Below are positions 21,390 to 33,331 of a DNA stretch of 64,000 nt, piece by piece (position 1 is the first letter of the stretch; every line of letters begins with the position of its first letter). The notes beneath the pieces are model-generated. The model saw nothing but the letters and a program-made list of their open reading frames with translations, ran no database searches and was not told where the DNA came from. The DNA lies in assembly GCA_033065855.1 (NCBI GenBank), contig JAVXUO010000926.1, positions 186,001 to 250,000 of the forward strand. Reading direction: 5' to 3'. The stretch is from Escallonia rubra. Taxonomy: Eukaryota > Streptophyta > Magnoliopsida > Escalloniales > Escalloniaceae. The position numbers were made by a program, and so were the translations under genes.

Positions 21390-24300
21390 TGTAGGTCCCT
21401 AAACGGACCCAGAGGGGAGGGGGGTGAATAGGTGTTTACAGCTTTAAGTAAAAAATGAAAAACTTAACTTACAATGTAATAACAGAAATAGTAAATACAA
21501 ATCGACACAAGGAGTTATATTGTTTTAGCCCCACCTGCCTACGTTCAGTCCCCGAGCACTCCACACAAGGGAGACATACTCGAGCCTTTCTCTAAACAAC
21601 TAGCTTCGGGTGCTAGCTCAAACCACAGTACAGATCTGAAACCCTTTAAGGTTTCCAATAATTACAAGTGAAAGGAAGATTTACAATTGAAATAGAGTAC
21701 ACGCTCCTTTACAATTCGAAACCCTAAAATAGTAGAATATTGACATCTACTATTTCTATGCGGACAATTTTTCGTTAAGTGCCCCTTCTTATTACAAGTT
21801 GTACAGAGTGTGAATGGTGAGCAGGAGGCTAGATTCTTGGCAAAGAAATTTTTATAATCTTTTTGCTTCTTAGAAGGATCATAACCAATCCCATGTTTTT
21901 TCAAAAACACACATTTGTCTTCCCAAAAGTATATCCAGGTTCTCTCTTCCTTGTGTAAATTTTGAAAGCGTAAGATTTAGATTTTCGATCTCTTTTTCTA
22001 ATTGCCCCTTTTGTGTAGAAGCTTTTTCCAATTGAGATTTCAAAAGCTCGTTTTCTACAGGGGTTTTTACACTTTTGAGAGACTGGATTTCTGAAGACAA
22101 ATCAGAGTTTTCCTTTTCAGAAGCAATCAGATCATTTTTTAAAGAAGCATTTTCGGTGATATAAAACTCAATCTTTTGGTCTAGCTCTTCCTTTTTACTA
22201 GCCAACTCTTCAACAGTGTTGATCAAAGAGAGGGCCTTCTTTTCCAGGGCAGCATTTTTAAGTTTTAACTTTTCATGATTTTCACTCAGTTCAAGAAAAT
22301 CTAACTCAAGCTTATCATAATCAAAATTAGCAGAAGGGATTACCTCATTTGAGTGACCATCCTTGGCCATAAAGCATAGCTGAGCAATATCATCATTTTC
22401 GTTCATCTCTTTATCACTTTCATCAGAATCATCCCAAGTCAGCAGAGCTTTTCTGGGTTTGAATTTCTTTTCTTTTGTCTCGACTGCTGCTGCTTGTCGA
22501 TTTATTCTTGAGCTACGGGCAGTACTTCTTGATATGTCCAGTTCTGCCGCATTCATAGCAAGCGTCGGGGTTTTCTCTTGAACTCCAATCGCCATTGTTT
22601 CTTTGTTTTGATTGGGTTGTCTGACCTTTCTGATCTTTCCATCTCGTCGGTTTGTAAAGAACTTCTTGAACTTATGAGTGGTGAATGTCATGTCTGGATC
22701 AGAATCATTGCTGCTCTCTACAGGTTCATGAGAGGCCTCAGTTTTGAGAGCTAGATTCTTTTTCTTTGAAGTGGTCTCTTCCTCATTGTGACTTCATGAG
22801 TCATTAGAGATCCTACCAACTCTTCCAATTTTAGTACATTCAAGTCTTTAGCTTCTTGAATGGCTGTGACTTTAGCTTCCCATCTCTTGGGTAAATAGTT
22901 GAGGACTTTTCTAACGATCTCCTTTTCTGGGTGCGTTTTTTCCAAGAGCTTGAGTCCATTTATAAGAGAGTGAATCTGAAATACATCTTATTGATGGACT
23001 CGTTTTCCTTCATCTTGAAGGCCTCATACTGCTGGATTAGCATGTTAATCTTAGTCTCCTTTACCTGATTAGTACCTTCATGAGTCACCTCCAGCAGTCT
23101 CCACCTTTCTCTCGCTGTTTCACATGCTGAGACTCGATTATACTCATTTATGTCGAGACCACAGTTGATAGTGTTATTCGCTCTATCGTGCATAGAAAAA
23201 AGGTGTGCCTCGTGACCATCCATTTTGAGAATTCCCTTGGGAACCTTGGTTATGTCTGGGCCATCCTTCATGGGGATAATTGGGCCATTTTCTACAACGT
23301 ACCATACATGAGTATCATGCCTCAAGAAATTTCTCATTCAATTTTTCAAGTAGCTATAATTATCATTCTTCAACAGGGGTGGTCGAGTAGTTGCGAACCT
23401 TCTTCCATAGTTACATCTTTAGCTCTTGACGGTTAGGTCAGGAAGGAATAACATAGCACACGGCTCTGATACCACTTGTAGGTCCTTAAACGCACCTAGA
23501 GGGGGGGGGGGGGGGGGGAAATAGGTGTTTACAGCTTTAAGCAAAAAAATTGAAAACTTAACTTACAATGTATTAACAGAAACAGTAAATACAAATTGAC
23601 ACAAGGCTTTATACTGGTTCGGCCCCACCTGCCTACGTCCAGTCCCCGAGCACTCCACACAAGGGAGACATACTCGAGCCTTTCACTAAACAGCTAGCTT
23701 CAGGGCTACCTCAAACCACAGTACAGATCCGAAACCCTTCAAGGTTTCCAACGATTACAAGTGAAAGGAAGATTTATAATTGAAATACATTACACATTCC
23801 TTTATGAATAGATATTACAATGAAACCAACAAAAGCTAAGATTTCTTAGTTGGGAAGATCTGAAACCTTAAAGAACTAAACCATGAAGCTTGTTATTCAA
23901 TATCTCAAATAGGAACTCACTCAAAGAATAGTATATAGATGTATGAATAAGATGAGAGAGTCTTTTTTAGAAGAATAAGATAGATTTTTCAGAGATCAGA
24001 AAAGTTGGTAATAAATTCTCTAAGGGTCCCTTTTATACTAAGAAGGAATATGACCGTTGAAAAGTAGATAAAGGGATAACAAAGAGATTCATTCAAATGA
24101 AAGAATAAAATCAGTGGAAGGAAATGGTTGTAAAACATCTCTGAAGAATTCGGTCAAGATTAATTCGAATGAAATGGAAGAGCTGAGATATTTCGAAGCT
24201 ACTGAAAGATTCAGTCGAATAGAAACTTCTTTGCTTCGAATGATAACTTTTGCTTCAACTAAAAAGTGTTTATTTCAAATGAAAGATGTTTGCTTCGAAT

Positions 24301-24979
24301 GAAAACTTTTGCTTCGACTAAAAAGTGTTTGCTTCGAATGAAAGATGTTTACTTCAAATGAAAACTTTTGCTTCGACTAGAAATGTTTTGCTTCGGATGA
24401 AAGATGTTTGCTTCGAATGAAAAACTTTTGCTTCGGATGAAAACTTTAGCTTCGACTGGAAAGTGTTTTTCTTCAGATGAAAACTTTTTTGCTTCGAATG
24501 AAAACTTTAGCTTCGAATGGAAAGTGTTTTACTTCGGATAAAAACTTTTTTACTTCGAATGAAAACTTTTGCTTCGACTGGAAAGTGTTTGCTTCGAATG
24601 AAAATGATTTTAAAACCGGATAAGCAAAGACTGATAGATTTAGTCGAATGAAAGGTAAAGGAGAAAGGAACATTTACGACCGAAGAATTCAGTCGAAAGG
24701 AAGCTTTTTCCTTTGAATGAAAAACCTTCAAAATACTTTCTTGGTTTGCTCTTTTCTAGTTTTCTAGAAGATCTTTAAGAAAGACTTAGCTTAAGATTAA
24801 TTACAAGGAAATAGATATACAATTAAGTCCAAGTCCAAGTCCATGTCCAATCTTTGACCAAAGAATATTCCACGTTATGATTGGTCCTGAAATCATTCTT
24901 AATAACATTGTTAGATTAATGTTAAAAGCAATAATCTTGGAATCATCAAAATAATAATTCTTGACTCTTAAAGTCAACA
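21390..24979 (-). mobile_element. Broken Copia LTR retrotransposon (fossil)
   Basis: A minus-strand element with TG..CA ends. A full 5' LTR lies at 23477-24979 and the terminal part of the 3' LTR at 21390 to about 21712; both start TGTAGGTCC on the plus strand. Next to the full LTR is a primer-binding site, GTGGTATCAGAGCC on the minus strand, matching initiator tRNA-Met. A gag region (about 21720-23430) with the UBN2-type domain and a CCHC zinc knuckle (CTTCNKKGHLTKNC) follows; no pol is present. The gag type suggests the SIRE lineage. It is heavily broken. Flanking 5-mers are GCTAT and TCTAT. It interrupts copy A only, so it is younger than the duplication. Confidence 0.88.
24225..24610. repeat. 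Tandem CTTCGAATGAAAACTTTTG repeats in the Copia LTR
   Basis: About fifteen variants of a roughly 20-bp word (GCTTCGAATGAAAACTTTT, alternating with GCTTCGACTGGAAAGTGTTT) fill the upstream part of the LTR, where U3 promoter sequence is expected. Confidence 0.8.
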
Positions 24980-25768
24980 TCTATATGTTGTCGTTTTTAT
25001 TTTCTTATGAAATTAGGTTCTCATGCACGCCTCCTCAACTAAACCTACTTATTCGAATTGGCTGAATATGTGGACAAATTAAACTGGATAACGACGATCT
25101 AAATTGAATAAAATTATTTGTTAGGCCTAAATCGACCACTTTGATACCATGTTGAAGCACCCAATTAAGATTGGATATTGTCAGATTATGGCCATCACCA
25201 GTGGTTAATGTCAACACCTGTTGATTTCGTAGGGGCATATCTGGGTTATGAATTTTTTTTGACCATTAATTAAGTGGACCTGGAGATCATGCAGGTTGAT
25301 AGGTGGATCCAAATGCACAATATTGAATTGCCACCTAATCTGGTATTCAATACTAGTGTTATTGGTAGTTCCACTATGGCACTTCCACGTACAATCTTTG
25401 TCAGCTTTACCGTTTGTAATGATTGTACTGTACAAGATTGTGATATTCTAGTAAGAATTAACAAGAATAGATATGAACATTCGGCAAATGATTGTCTGGA
25501 TTATCAAAGTCTAAATTAGTGACATGCAGACAAAAAAGATTAGGAAAACAAAGCAACAAATCGAGGGAAGGTATATGTATGTAGTAGTGCTGTATAGGGA
25601 AGTAAGATGAGATGCAATATTTTGCTGCACAAAAAGGCAATTGTGCATAGTACAACCTCTTGCTTTAACAAGTGTATGAACTTACAAAAATGCGTGTCAA
25701 AATATGAGTGAATTAGCGGCACACAAATGGAATTTCACAGTGAAGATGCGAAGACAAACACAATGCAC

Positions 25769-25881
25769 TGTAGATCCGACGCATGTCCATGTCGATGGAG
25801 AGGCAGAGCTTCTGGTGCCAGACCACTGCCTCCGCTCTTCTACTCTCCTTAGCCATTCTTTTGCTTGTGAGCCTTTGCCAT
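25769..25881 (-). pseudogene. Duplicated TAF2 exon 1, damaged
   Basis: Same orientation as TAF2, 7.4 kb upstream of the working exon 1. It starts MAKAHKQKNG and then hits TAA; an 11-base deletion follows. An ATG 25 bases downstream opens a frame, MAKESRRAEAVVWHQKLCLS and then IDMDMRRIY, up to a conserved GT donor. However, one further base is missing at the exon end, so splicing to TAF2 exon 2 would be out of frame. The TATA motif is also lost. It is an orphan first exon with no downstream exons of its own, best read as a pseudo-exon. Confidence 0.85.
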
Positions 25882-25889
25882 TTCAATTC

Positions 25890-25891
<2 letters not shown>

Positions 25892-25937
<46 letters not shown>
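25892..25937. repeat. (TA)n microsatellite
   Basis: About 22 TA units just upstream of the damaged exon 1 in copy B; absent from copy A. Confidence 0.9.
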
Positions 25938-25940
<3 letters not shown>

Positions 25941-26039
25941 TGTGTGTGAGTGTGTGCACCCGCGTGCGTGCAAGTGTGCAGCACTTCCCCTCTCCCTGAG
26001 ATTTTAGTGAATTTGGGTAGAAAAGATGGGTCAATTGAT

Positions 26040-28185
26040 AGGGTGTGGGTGACGTAAATCTTTATGTATCAGATTCACTTTGGACAAGTTGTGCCCTAGG
26101 ATGGTTGTTTGATCTTGGCCGTGCATGTGCACGTGGCCTAATTGATCCGACGCGTGTTATGGTTGCAAGGCCAAGGATATTGTTGAATTCTAATATGGCC
26201 AGGGGTCCATCACTCTACTGTTCTTAGACGTGTGATTAAATTCTAGATTATGTAGTGACAATTAACATTTTTAAACATGGTAAGTGATATTTTTTTAGAT
26301 ACTTTAACTATTTTAGCTTTATTTCTTTTTAAAGATGCCATCTGTCTTGTTGAAGATTTGCTTAAATCTCTCCAAAATCTAAAGCTGGTGTAAGACCCCA
26401 AATAATCTATTATTTATTATTCTTTATCATTATCTTCATGATTCTTAATAACATTTTGCGGTATTTTTAAATAAGTGATATATCTTTAGGGTACATAGTA
26501 AAATCGAAGTTGAGAGAATGTTGTTCAGTCACCGCTTATTTGAACACTCTCTTCACTCGTCATGTACACTTTTTAATTTTGACATTTTGAAACCATTTCG
26601 AATTTACTCCCCTTCTCTCTCTCCCCCCCCCCCTCCTTCAATTTTATTTGAGTTCTTTTTTTTTTTTTTTTCTCTCTCTCTCTTTCTCGCCAAATTCTTT
26701 TCTTTGTCTCATAAACAAACACAAAATAGTGCCTCATATATATCTCTCTTCTTATCTAACTTTTTGGACATGCATATTTCTTTTCTCTCCACTTCACTCT
26801 AAAAATTTGATCACAATATACTTCTTCTAATACCATATATGCACATAACCCAAGCTAATTTGATGATTTTATTTGAAAATAGAAGGCCTCTTATTCCAGT
26901 TTTGTAAACTAATCCCTATTATTTTCCAACATTTTTGCATTTTTATTTATATCTATGATTTATAGCAGTTATATTTTTTCTACAATCTAATTTTATGATT
27001 TGTTTTGTAGATCAATCACTAATTGTTTCCATTTTTTTTTCTTAAATTTGATAATCAAATCTGTAATTCTCTCTTTCCTTTTTGTTCTCTTGCAAGTGTG
27101 TATCTCTCTCTCTCTATCTCTCTACATATCTTTTTTCTTATTTGTGATACAAACTTCATGTTACTTAAGTTTCAAAAAGGAAAAGTCTTACTTTTCCTTG
27201 AAGAGATAACATTTAACTGTGTTTCTTTGCACATTGGTCAAGGAGCAACATTATAATAATCTTATCAAGAGGTTGAAAATACTAATATTTGCACCCTTTC
27301 ATGTATTTTTCACTTTTTTTGTTGCTAAGTACGTATTCAAGACTATTGTTAGCTTTTTAGCGACGAACATGAAGTGAAAAAAATACTATATGTACATAGT
27401 TTAGTATTTAGCAATTGTCATATAGTGCTCTAGTGTGCAACAACGCACATGATCAAAACTAGCTTTGAGTTATTTAGCGAGTTTAAAGAAGTAAGGACTA
27501 GTCAATTTGTGTTTTACCAATAAAAAGAGTTTTGTCTTACAGAGATACAAAAAAAGAGAAACCTAGGGCTTTGTAGATTCCAACCTTCTACTAAAATTTG
27601 GTAAGTTATTGTATACCTAGTTGGCTTGTGAGCAGGATTTAATGCAACAATCAACATTAAATTGTGTTCTTATAGATTGTATATAGTGGGTTAATTTTAT
27701 TTAGGTTTTGAATTCAATGGAGGAGTATACAACATTACAAAGATTGTTAGCTATATCCACCTCATTAGCATTGTGCCTTTGATTAATCTCGTTTCTACGA
27801 CCTTGGATCGTTGATTTGTCTTTTGTCCAAATGATCATCTTTTGCTTTAATACCTTATTTTTGTATCAGTATAACTCCTCGAAAAAAAATTCATGCCGCA
27901 TTTAGTGTGCATGTTTTGCTGTTTCTATCAATTGATGCCTTACTACATATCTTTTTTATTGTTTCTTTCATGGTTCTTATATTTTGATTCCAAATACCAA
28001 TCATTGTAATTCAATTCCTCGTAGTACGTCATTTCGAAACTTTTTGGGAAAAGATATCGTCTAAGTGAAAAGTGGATTTGCCTCGTGTTAAGCTTCTAAT
28101 GTGCACTAAGTTTGTGAATTGTTTTGAATATGTACTACTGTTGTTTGCTCATTCCGTGTTCGTGCCAACTCGAATTCAAGTGCAT
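26040..28185. other. 5' flank of the duplicated exon (copy B)
   Basis: Counterpart of about 18640-20720 in copy A. AT-rich with CT/C runs at about 26608-26690. No gene recognised. Confidence 0.65.
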
Positions 28186-31100
28186 AACTACAAGAAAAAT
28201 AACAATTAGCGACGGAAAAAATTCATCGTTAAATGTCCCCATTATGTCGGTAATTCCTTACGAAAATTCCGATGCTAACGTTTCGTCGCCTAAAACCTCG
28301 TCGCTAAAAGTTTTATCGACGGAATCAGTGTTCCATCAGTAATGTCTTTTTCATTCCGTAGCTAAATTTCTTTTTTTATGCATTTTTTTTAAAATTATCA
28401 CTAGCGACGGAAATTCCGTCGCCAAATTTAATACCTCAAAAAGAGGACAAAATCTTCCATCTCTAAATTCCGTCGCAAAAACCATATTTAGGGGCTAAAT
28501 AAATTTTTCGTCGCTAATTCCGTCGCAAAAACCATATTTAGGAACTCAATAAAATTTATTGGTCGCTCTTTTCATCGCAAAAATCATATTTAAGAGCTAA
28601 AAATTTTGAAAACAAAAATCTATTAAATATGCATAATAGATTATCATGTTCTTAATATTGATGCCACAAATTGTGACAATAATAATCCAATATCCCACAA
28701 ATGAACTGAAGATAACAAGTATTCTGCATTTATTGAGTACCACTAAAAGTTAACAATTAAGTTAATGCATCTAAATCGACCAGTTTCTTGGTTACCAAAA
28801 TGAACAAATATCCCAACAAATGTAACGTCAGATCTGGTCAAATAAGACAATCATCCACCAAGCTCATCGAAGGTTTCGTCATTGACATCCTCAGTAGCAT
28901 CAATCGCGGTAACTTTGGCCTATGACAAAGCAATTAAAGGCATGTTAAAGGATGTGAATAATAAGAACTTCAAGGAGTATGCATCAATGTATTTCCATAA
29001 CCAAGCCTAACCATGAATCCAACCTAAAATATGTAGGTCAAACAGACTGGCACCTAATACATAACATTTAAAAGATTGCTCATGTATCAGTATACTTTGA
29101 TGACCAAATACACACCAAATTCAAGAAATACTCTCACTCCGGCTTGTAACTCATCACTTAGCCTCCTACGATCATCCAATCTTTTTTCCATCCAACTACA
29201 TTCTCAAAACTCCCGGGGTTGGTCCTAGAGTGCAAATTAGAGATTATAAAAAATACACAGTGCAAGACATTTTTTCCAAGGCAAAGTTCAAGGCATGAGA
29301 TGCACGAAGGGCATACGCAGTGGAAACACTAAGTCTTGTTGGTATCCTTTACACATTAAAATGTTCATATAAGCTGGATAAAAAATGTTCATTAACTAAC
29401 TACCATAACTCGAAGTAACATTCATAAGCTGGATAAAAAATGTTCATCAACTAACTACCATAACTAGGAGTAACATTCATTGGCATCTACATGAAATAAC
29501 TCAGCAATTAAAGTCCAAACAACAATATAAAAAACCACAGGCTCAATCTACTCTTTATTAGTATAACTCCACTGCGTATAAATATTAGACGTCACAAAAT
29601 AAGTTAAATTGACGTCACAAAATAAGTTTAATTATCAAGACATGCAAGATAAACAAATACAAGCAGCTTCAGTAAAGAATGTTCTTGATGTTTAAGAATA
29701 GGAACTTAATTCTTCATTTGGCTGCTTGGACCTAGCGCATGCTTGGTTCAATGAAATCTCATCTGATTTTGCTTTTAAGCTACGCAAGTCAAAGAGAATA
29801 GAATAGAATAGCTGTGGGAGTAGTTAAAAAGGGTCTGTATGAAACTTTATTGACATTACAAAGCTTATTCCTGAAAACTCCACGCATTCGTAAGGATGTC
29901 ATTGTGTCTCAAGGTGGTTTCAAAACCGCGTTCGTTGCTTTAAAAGAGACTTAAGCAGAAGTGTAAAATTTTAAGAACAACTAGCGATATATACAATAGA
30001 TTGGGTTATCCGGAGATGATCTCAGTCTGCTATAGGTCACTCAATTTAGCAGGCAGTATGCAAATACTGGTAAATCAAAACTTTATAAGAATGAATCACT
30101 TAATTTTAAAAAGTAGCTCTGTGTTTTTTTGGCATACCATAAACAAAAACAACGGAGTGTCAGGGGGAATATAGTTCAATATACTCCTAGTAGGTAGCAG
30201 AACTCAAACAAGTACACTGATACAAGAGCTAAACTGAAAGACTGCTAGTGCAACAAGTAAACCATGGCCCATATATGTGCTAGCTCTTTGAAAGTTCTAT
30301 TAGAACAACAAGAACTATGAGAAATACTTGTTTATTTCTATGTAGCAGCTTAAAGTTATGGGCTAGAACAAATACCAGCTTAATGAGTTAATGTCACATG
30401 CATCCAAAGTGGGTGCTAGGTTCCGGCGGAGGGACTACGACTTAAAACATAAGGTTTTAAGGGGGATTTGGGATTGGGGCTGCAGTAGCTGTTCCAGTAC
30501 GAGATTCATTCAACTAAGCTTTAGGGGCAGCATAATCATACGGAAAGAAAATCAATGTCACGGTCACTGATGTATGAGCTTGCCGTTAAAAGTGGACTCA
30601 ATGTCACCGTCAACAATGCACAGTACGTTTGAAACATGTTGCCTAAATCACGGCAATAAACTGTACACGAGTAGTCGAAAACGTTGAATACAAGCACTGC
30701 TGCGGTCTTAAAGCCAACAAGTTTTGGTCAAGTGAAGGAACGAAGTGCTGAAAACCTTCTCTTAAATCTCCAAGGGAAAAAATTGTCAAGTAACCCAAGA
30801 AGTAAAATATTTGAACCCACGATAGCAATGTAGAGCTTATTTATGAAAACCCACATTGACAAATTGTCAAACATGTGCAGTGCAAACTACAAAAGCATGG
30901 TACAATTTTACAATGTAACCCGAGATCTTAAAATGAGCCACTTAAATCCCCTAAAGAAATGGCAAAAAAGTAACTCGGTTGAAACAATATTCAAAACCAC
31001 AACAGTGTAATATGAAAAATGTAAAGATTATTTTTGAAAACCCACATAGACATAAGATCGAATATTGTCTACATACTACAAAATGATATTACAAAGTGAA

Positions 31101-32218
31101 ACATATCTGTAAATTTTAAACTGAGATCTTATTCGACAAATCATATGGAAATCCATAATACCAAAATGGACTGTTACACAATCAGAATCTTATTTATGCA
31201 AACGCATCAGATAGGCATTTTGTCGAACACACACACAGTGCAAACACAAAAGAATGTATACACAGTGGTAAAGGAGAGAGACATAGAATATGATAAATCC
31301 CAAGCCTATTTATGAAAACTCACATAGACATGATATCAAACATGTGCAGTGCAAACTATAAAAGGCATGGTACAAGTGAAAATATATTGTGAATTGCAAA
31401 CCAATATCTTGTATAAATGGTCTCAAACAAACAAAACCACCATACCAAAAAGGGATTATCACAAAATCTAGAGCTCGTATATATTTTACATTCCGACTGT
31501 TGACAGCAAGCTACAAAAGCATGTTAAGGAAATGGTTCGAAGCAAATCGACAATTCAACATGCAAACCTGAGAGATAGGAAGAAATTACCTGGCAAGAAG
31601 ATGAGACTCAGAGGAAGAACGGAAGATTGAAGACCCAAACGATTGAAATAAGAACCCTAATTTGATTATACCAAAAATCAAAGTCGTAACAGTTAGTGAG
31701 AAGACGGTTCAGCCTTACAGAAAACTTCTATTAGCTGTGAGTAAGGGGGCTTCGCACAAACCTTCAGAGTGGGAGTGATGGTGGCGCGCGCGAAAGGTTG
31801 CCTCCACAACGGCAACGGGGTTGGGATGGATGGTGGCGCGCAACTCTCTTCTTCTGTTATGTTCTTTTGGCCGAAAACCCTTTGTTTATGTTTATTTTTG
31901 GGTTTTTATGTTTGTTTATATGTATATTCTTCTATTTTTCAATAATTAGTAAAATCATTTTTCTGTTATTAAATATTAAAATAAAACCTTTACCAATGGA
32001 AATAATTCCATCGATGAAATCCGTCACCAAATTTCGTCGCTAAATCATTTGTGACGAAAAATTCCGTCACCCATTTTTGCTTCCCGCGCATTTTTTCCCT
32101 CCATCGTTGTTAGAGTCATAATTGTGACGAAACCTAATTCTATAGCCCAATTCCGTCGGAATAGGTGACTTTTAGAGATGGAATTCCTTCCATCGCTAAA
32201 TTTCGTCGCTAATAGACA
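28186..32218 (-). mobile_element. CACTA (CMC) transposon, non-autonomous, end eroded
   Basis: The left end AACTACAAGAAAAAT is one base from the CACTACAAGAAAA terminus of plant CACTA elements. Both subterminal zones (28205-28600 and 31990-32215) are packed with TTCCGTCGCTAA/TTAGCGACGGAA words, the family hallmark. The right terminus is degraded. No TNP2-type transposase frame is present. Possible exon remnants on the minus strand are about 31600-31680 (ending CCAG|GTAATT) and about 28862-28919 (after an ATAG acceptor, coding AKVTAIDATEDVNDETFDEL and a stop shortly after). Small internal duplications occur at 29365-29485 and 29590-29632. It is present in copy B only. Confidence 0.8.
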
Positions 32219-33331
32219 TTTTTTTGGACTTCGTTTGAACTTGTCTTTCAATCCCAATTTAATTCTAGAATTGAGTATTATTGTGACAAAGTCAAACTAT
32301 CCTACTTGAAATGCAAAATTTGATGCTTTGTGGCTCTTATGCATTTGAGATGCTTTGATATTCATTGAATTCCCTTTAAATGAATTAATATTTAAAATCT
32401 TCATGTACTTAAGTTAACGTGATGCCATGATATAATACAACAATTATTACCGGTATGCAAATTTCGAACTTAAAACCTTCGTGTGCTTAGATTAACGTGC
32501 TTTATACTCACATATTATGTGGTTGTATTGTCTTTGATTATTAATTCAATTGCTTGAATATGTTTGTTTGAATATGATTTAATCTTTGTCGGGTCTATCC
32601 CCTAATGAGAATATTTGTTGTGCTAAGATTATTTATTGTTTTTGCACCTTCGATTCTATGTATTGCATTTTTTGCTTAGTTATATGTCATTGAGCTCAGT
32701 AAAGAGTTCCGGCTTTGCACCCTCATGAAGTTTGAGAATTGTAACACGAACCACCTTAATGCATGTATAAGCTTCTGACTCAAAATCAATTAGCAAAAAC
32801 TCTCCTTAAAAAAAAAAATAGAGAAAAACTAGAGTGGAGCTCCACGAGACTTAATTCATTAAGTTGCTATATGTTGTTGTTTCTTTTATTTTTTATTTTT
32901 TCTTATGTGGAACTATGTGGTTGTGCACGCCTCCTCATTTGAACATCCATATTCGAGTTTGCTAAATATGTAGATAAATTATACTGGATAATGACGATCT
33001 GAAGTAAATATTAATTATTTGCAAGGCCTACATCAACCACTTCAATACCATGTTGAAGTACCCAATTAAAATTGGTATATCGTATTATGGCCATCACAGT
33101 GGTCAATGTCAACATTTAACGACTCATTAAGGGAATTTCTGGCTCGTGGACCCAAATGTTAAGGGTAACGAGTGATTCTCATACGTGAGGGGGAAAAGAG
33201 TGTAATAAGACCAAAATTAGAAAGGCGTGTCAATGTAATTTACCCCTGCATAATCAAGATATGGTATGTCAAATATAATTTGCTTGACAACGAGTTATGC
33301 ATTTCAAATTCTTGACCTACCGTTCTAAAAC

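Larger units (their letters stand above)
17960..25213. repeat. Tandem duplication copy A (TAF2 exon 1 plus 5' flank)
   Basis: Sequence 17960-21389, continuing at 24980-25213 after an inserted Copia element, is matched in the same order and orientation by 25310-33140. Anchors include GGTAGTCCAACTATGGCACT (about 18007), exon 1, TCAGATTCACTTTGGAC (18657), GTAAGACCCAAATAATCTAT (18973), TTTAAAGAAGTAAGGA (20116), and TTCATTAAGTTGCTAT (21374). The unit is about 3.7 kb without insertions. Confidence 0.85.
25310..33140. repeat. Tandem duplication copy B
   Basis: Same order as copy A: intron-1 end, exon 1, 5' flank, then the terminal segment GCACGCCTCCTC..TTATGGCCATCAC (32925-33096), which matches 25027-25200. 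It is interrupted at 28186-32218 by a CACTA element that copy A lacks. It also has an expanded (TA)n run (25892-25937) at the 5'-leader position. Confidence 0.85.

Noticed and set aside
24225-24610. Heat-shock element array
   Set aside because: TTC and GAA triplets are spaced by four or five bases rather than the canonical two, so the motif call is not supported.
25713-25973. A second TAF2 gene starting in copy B
   Set aside because: Only exon 1 and flank are duplicated; no exon 2 or later exons lie beside it, and its splice phase is off by one.
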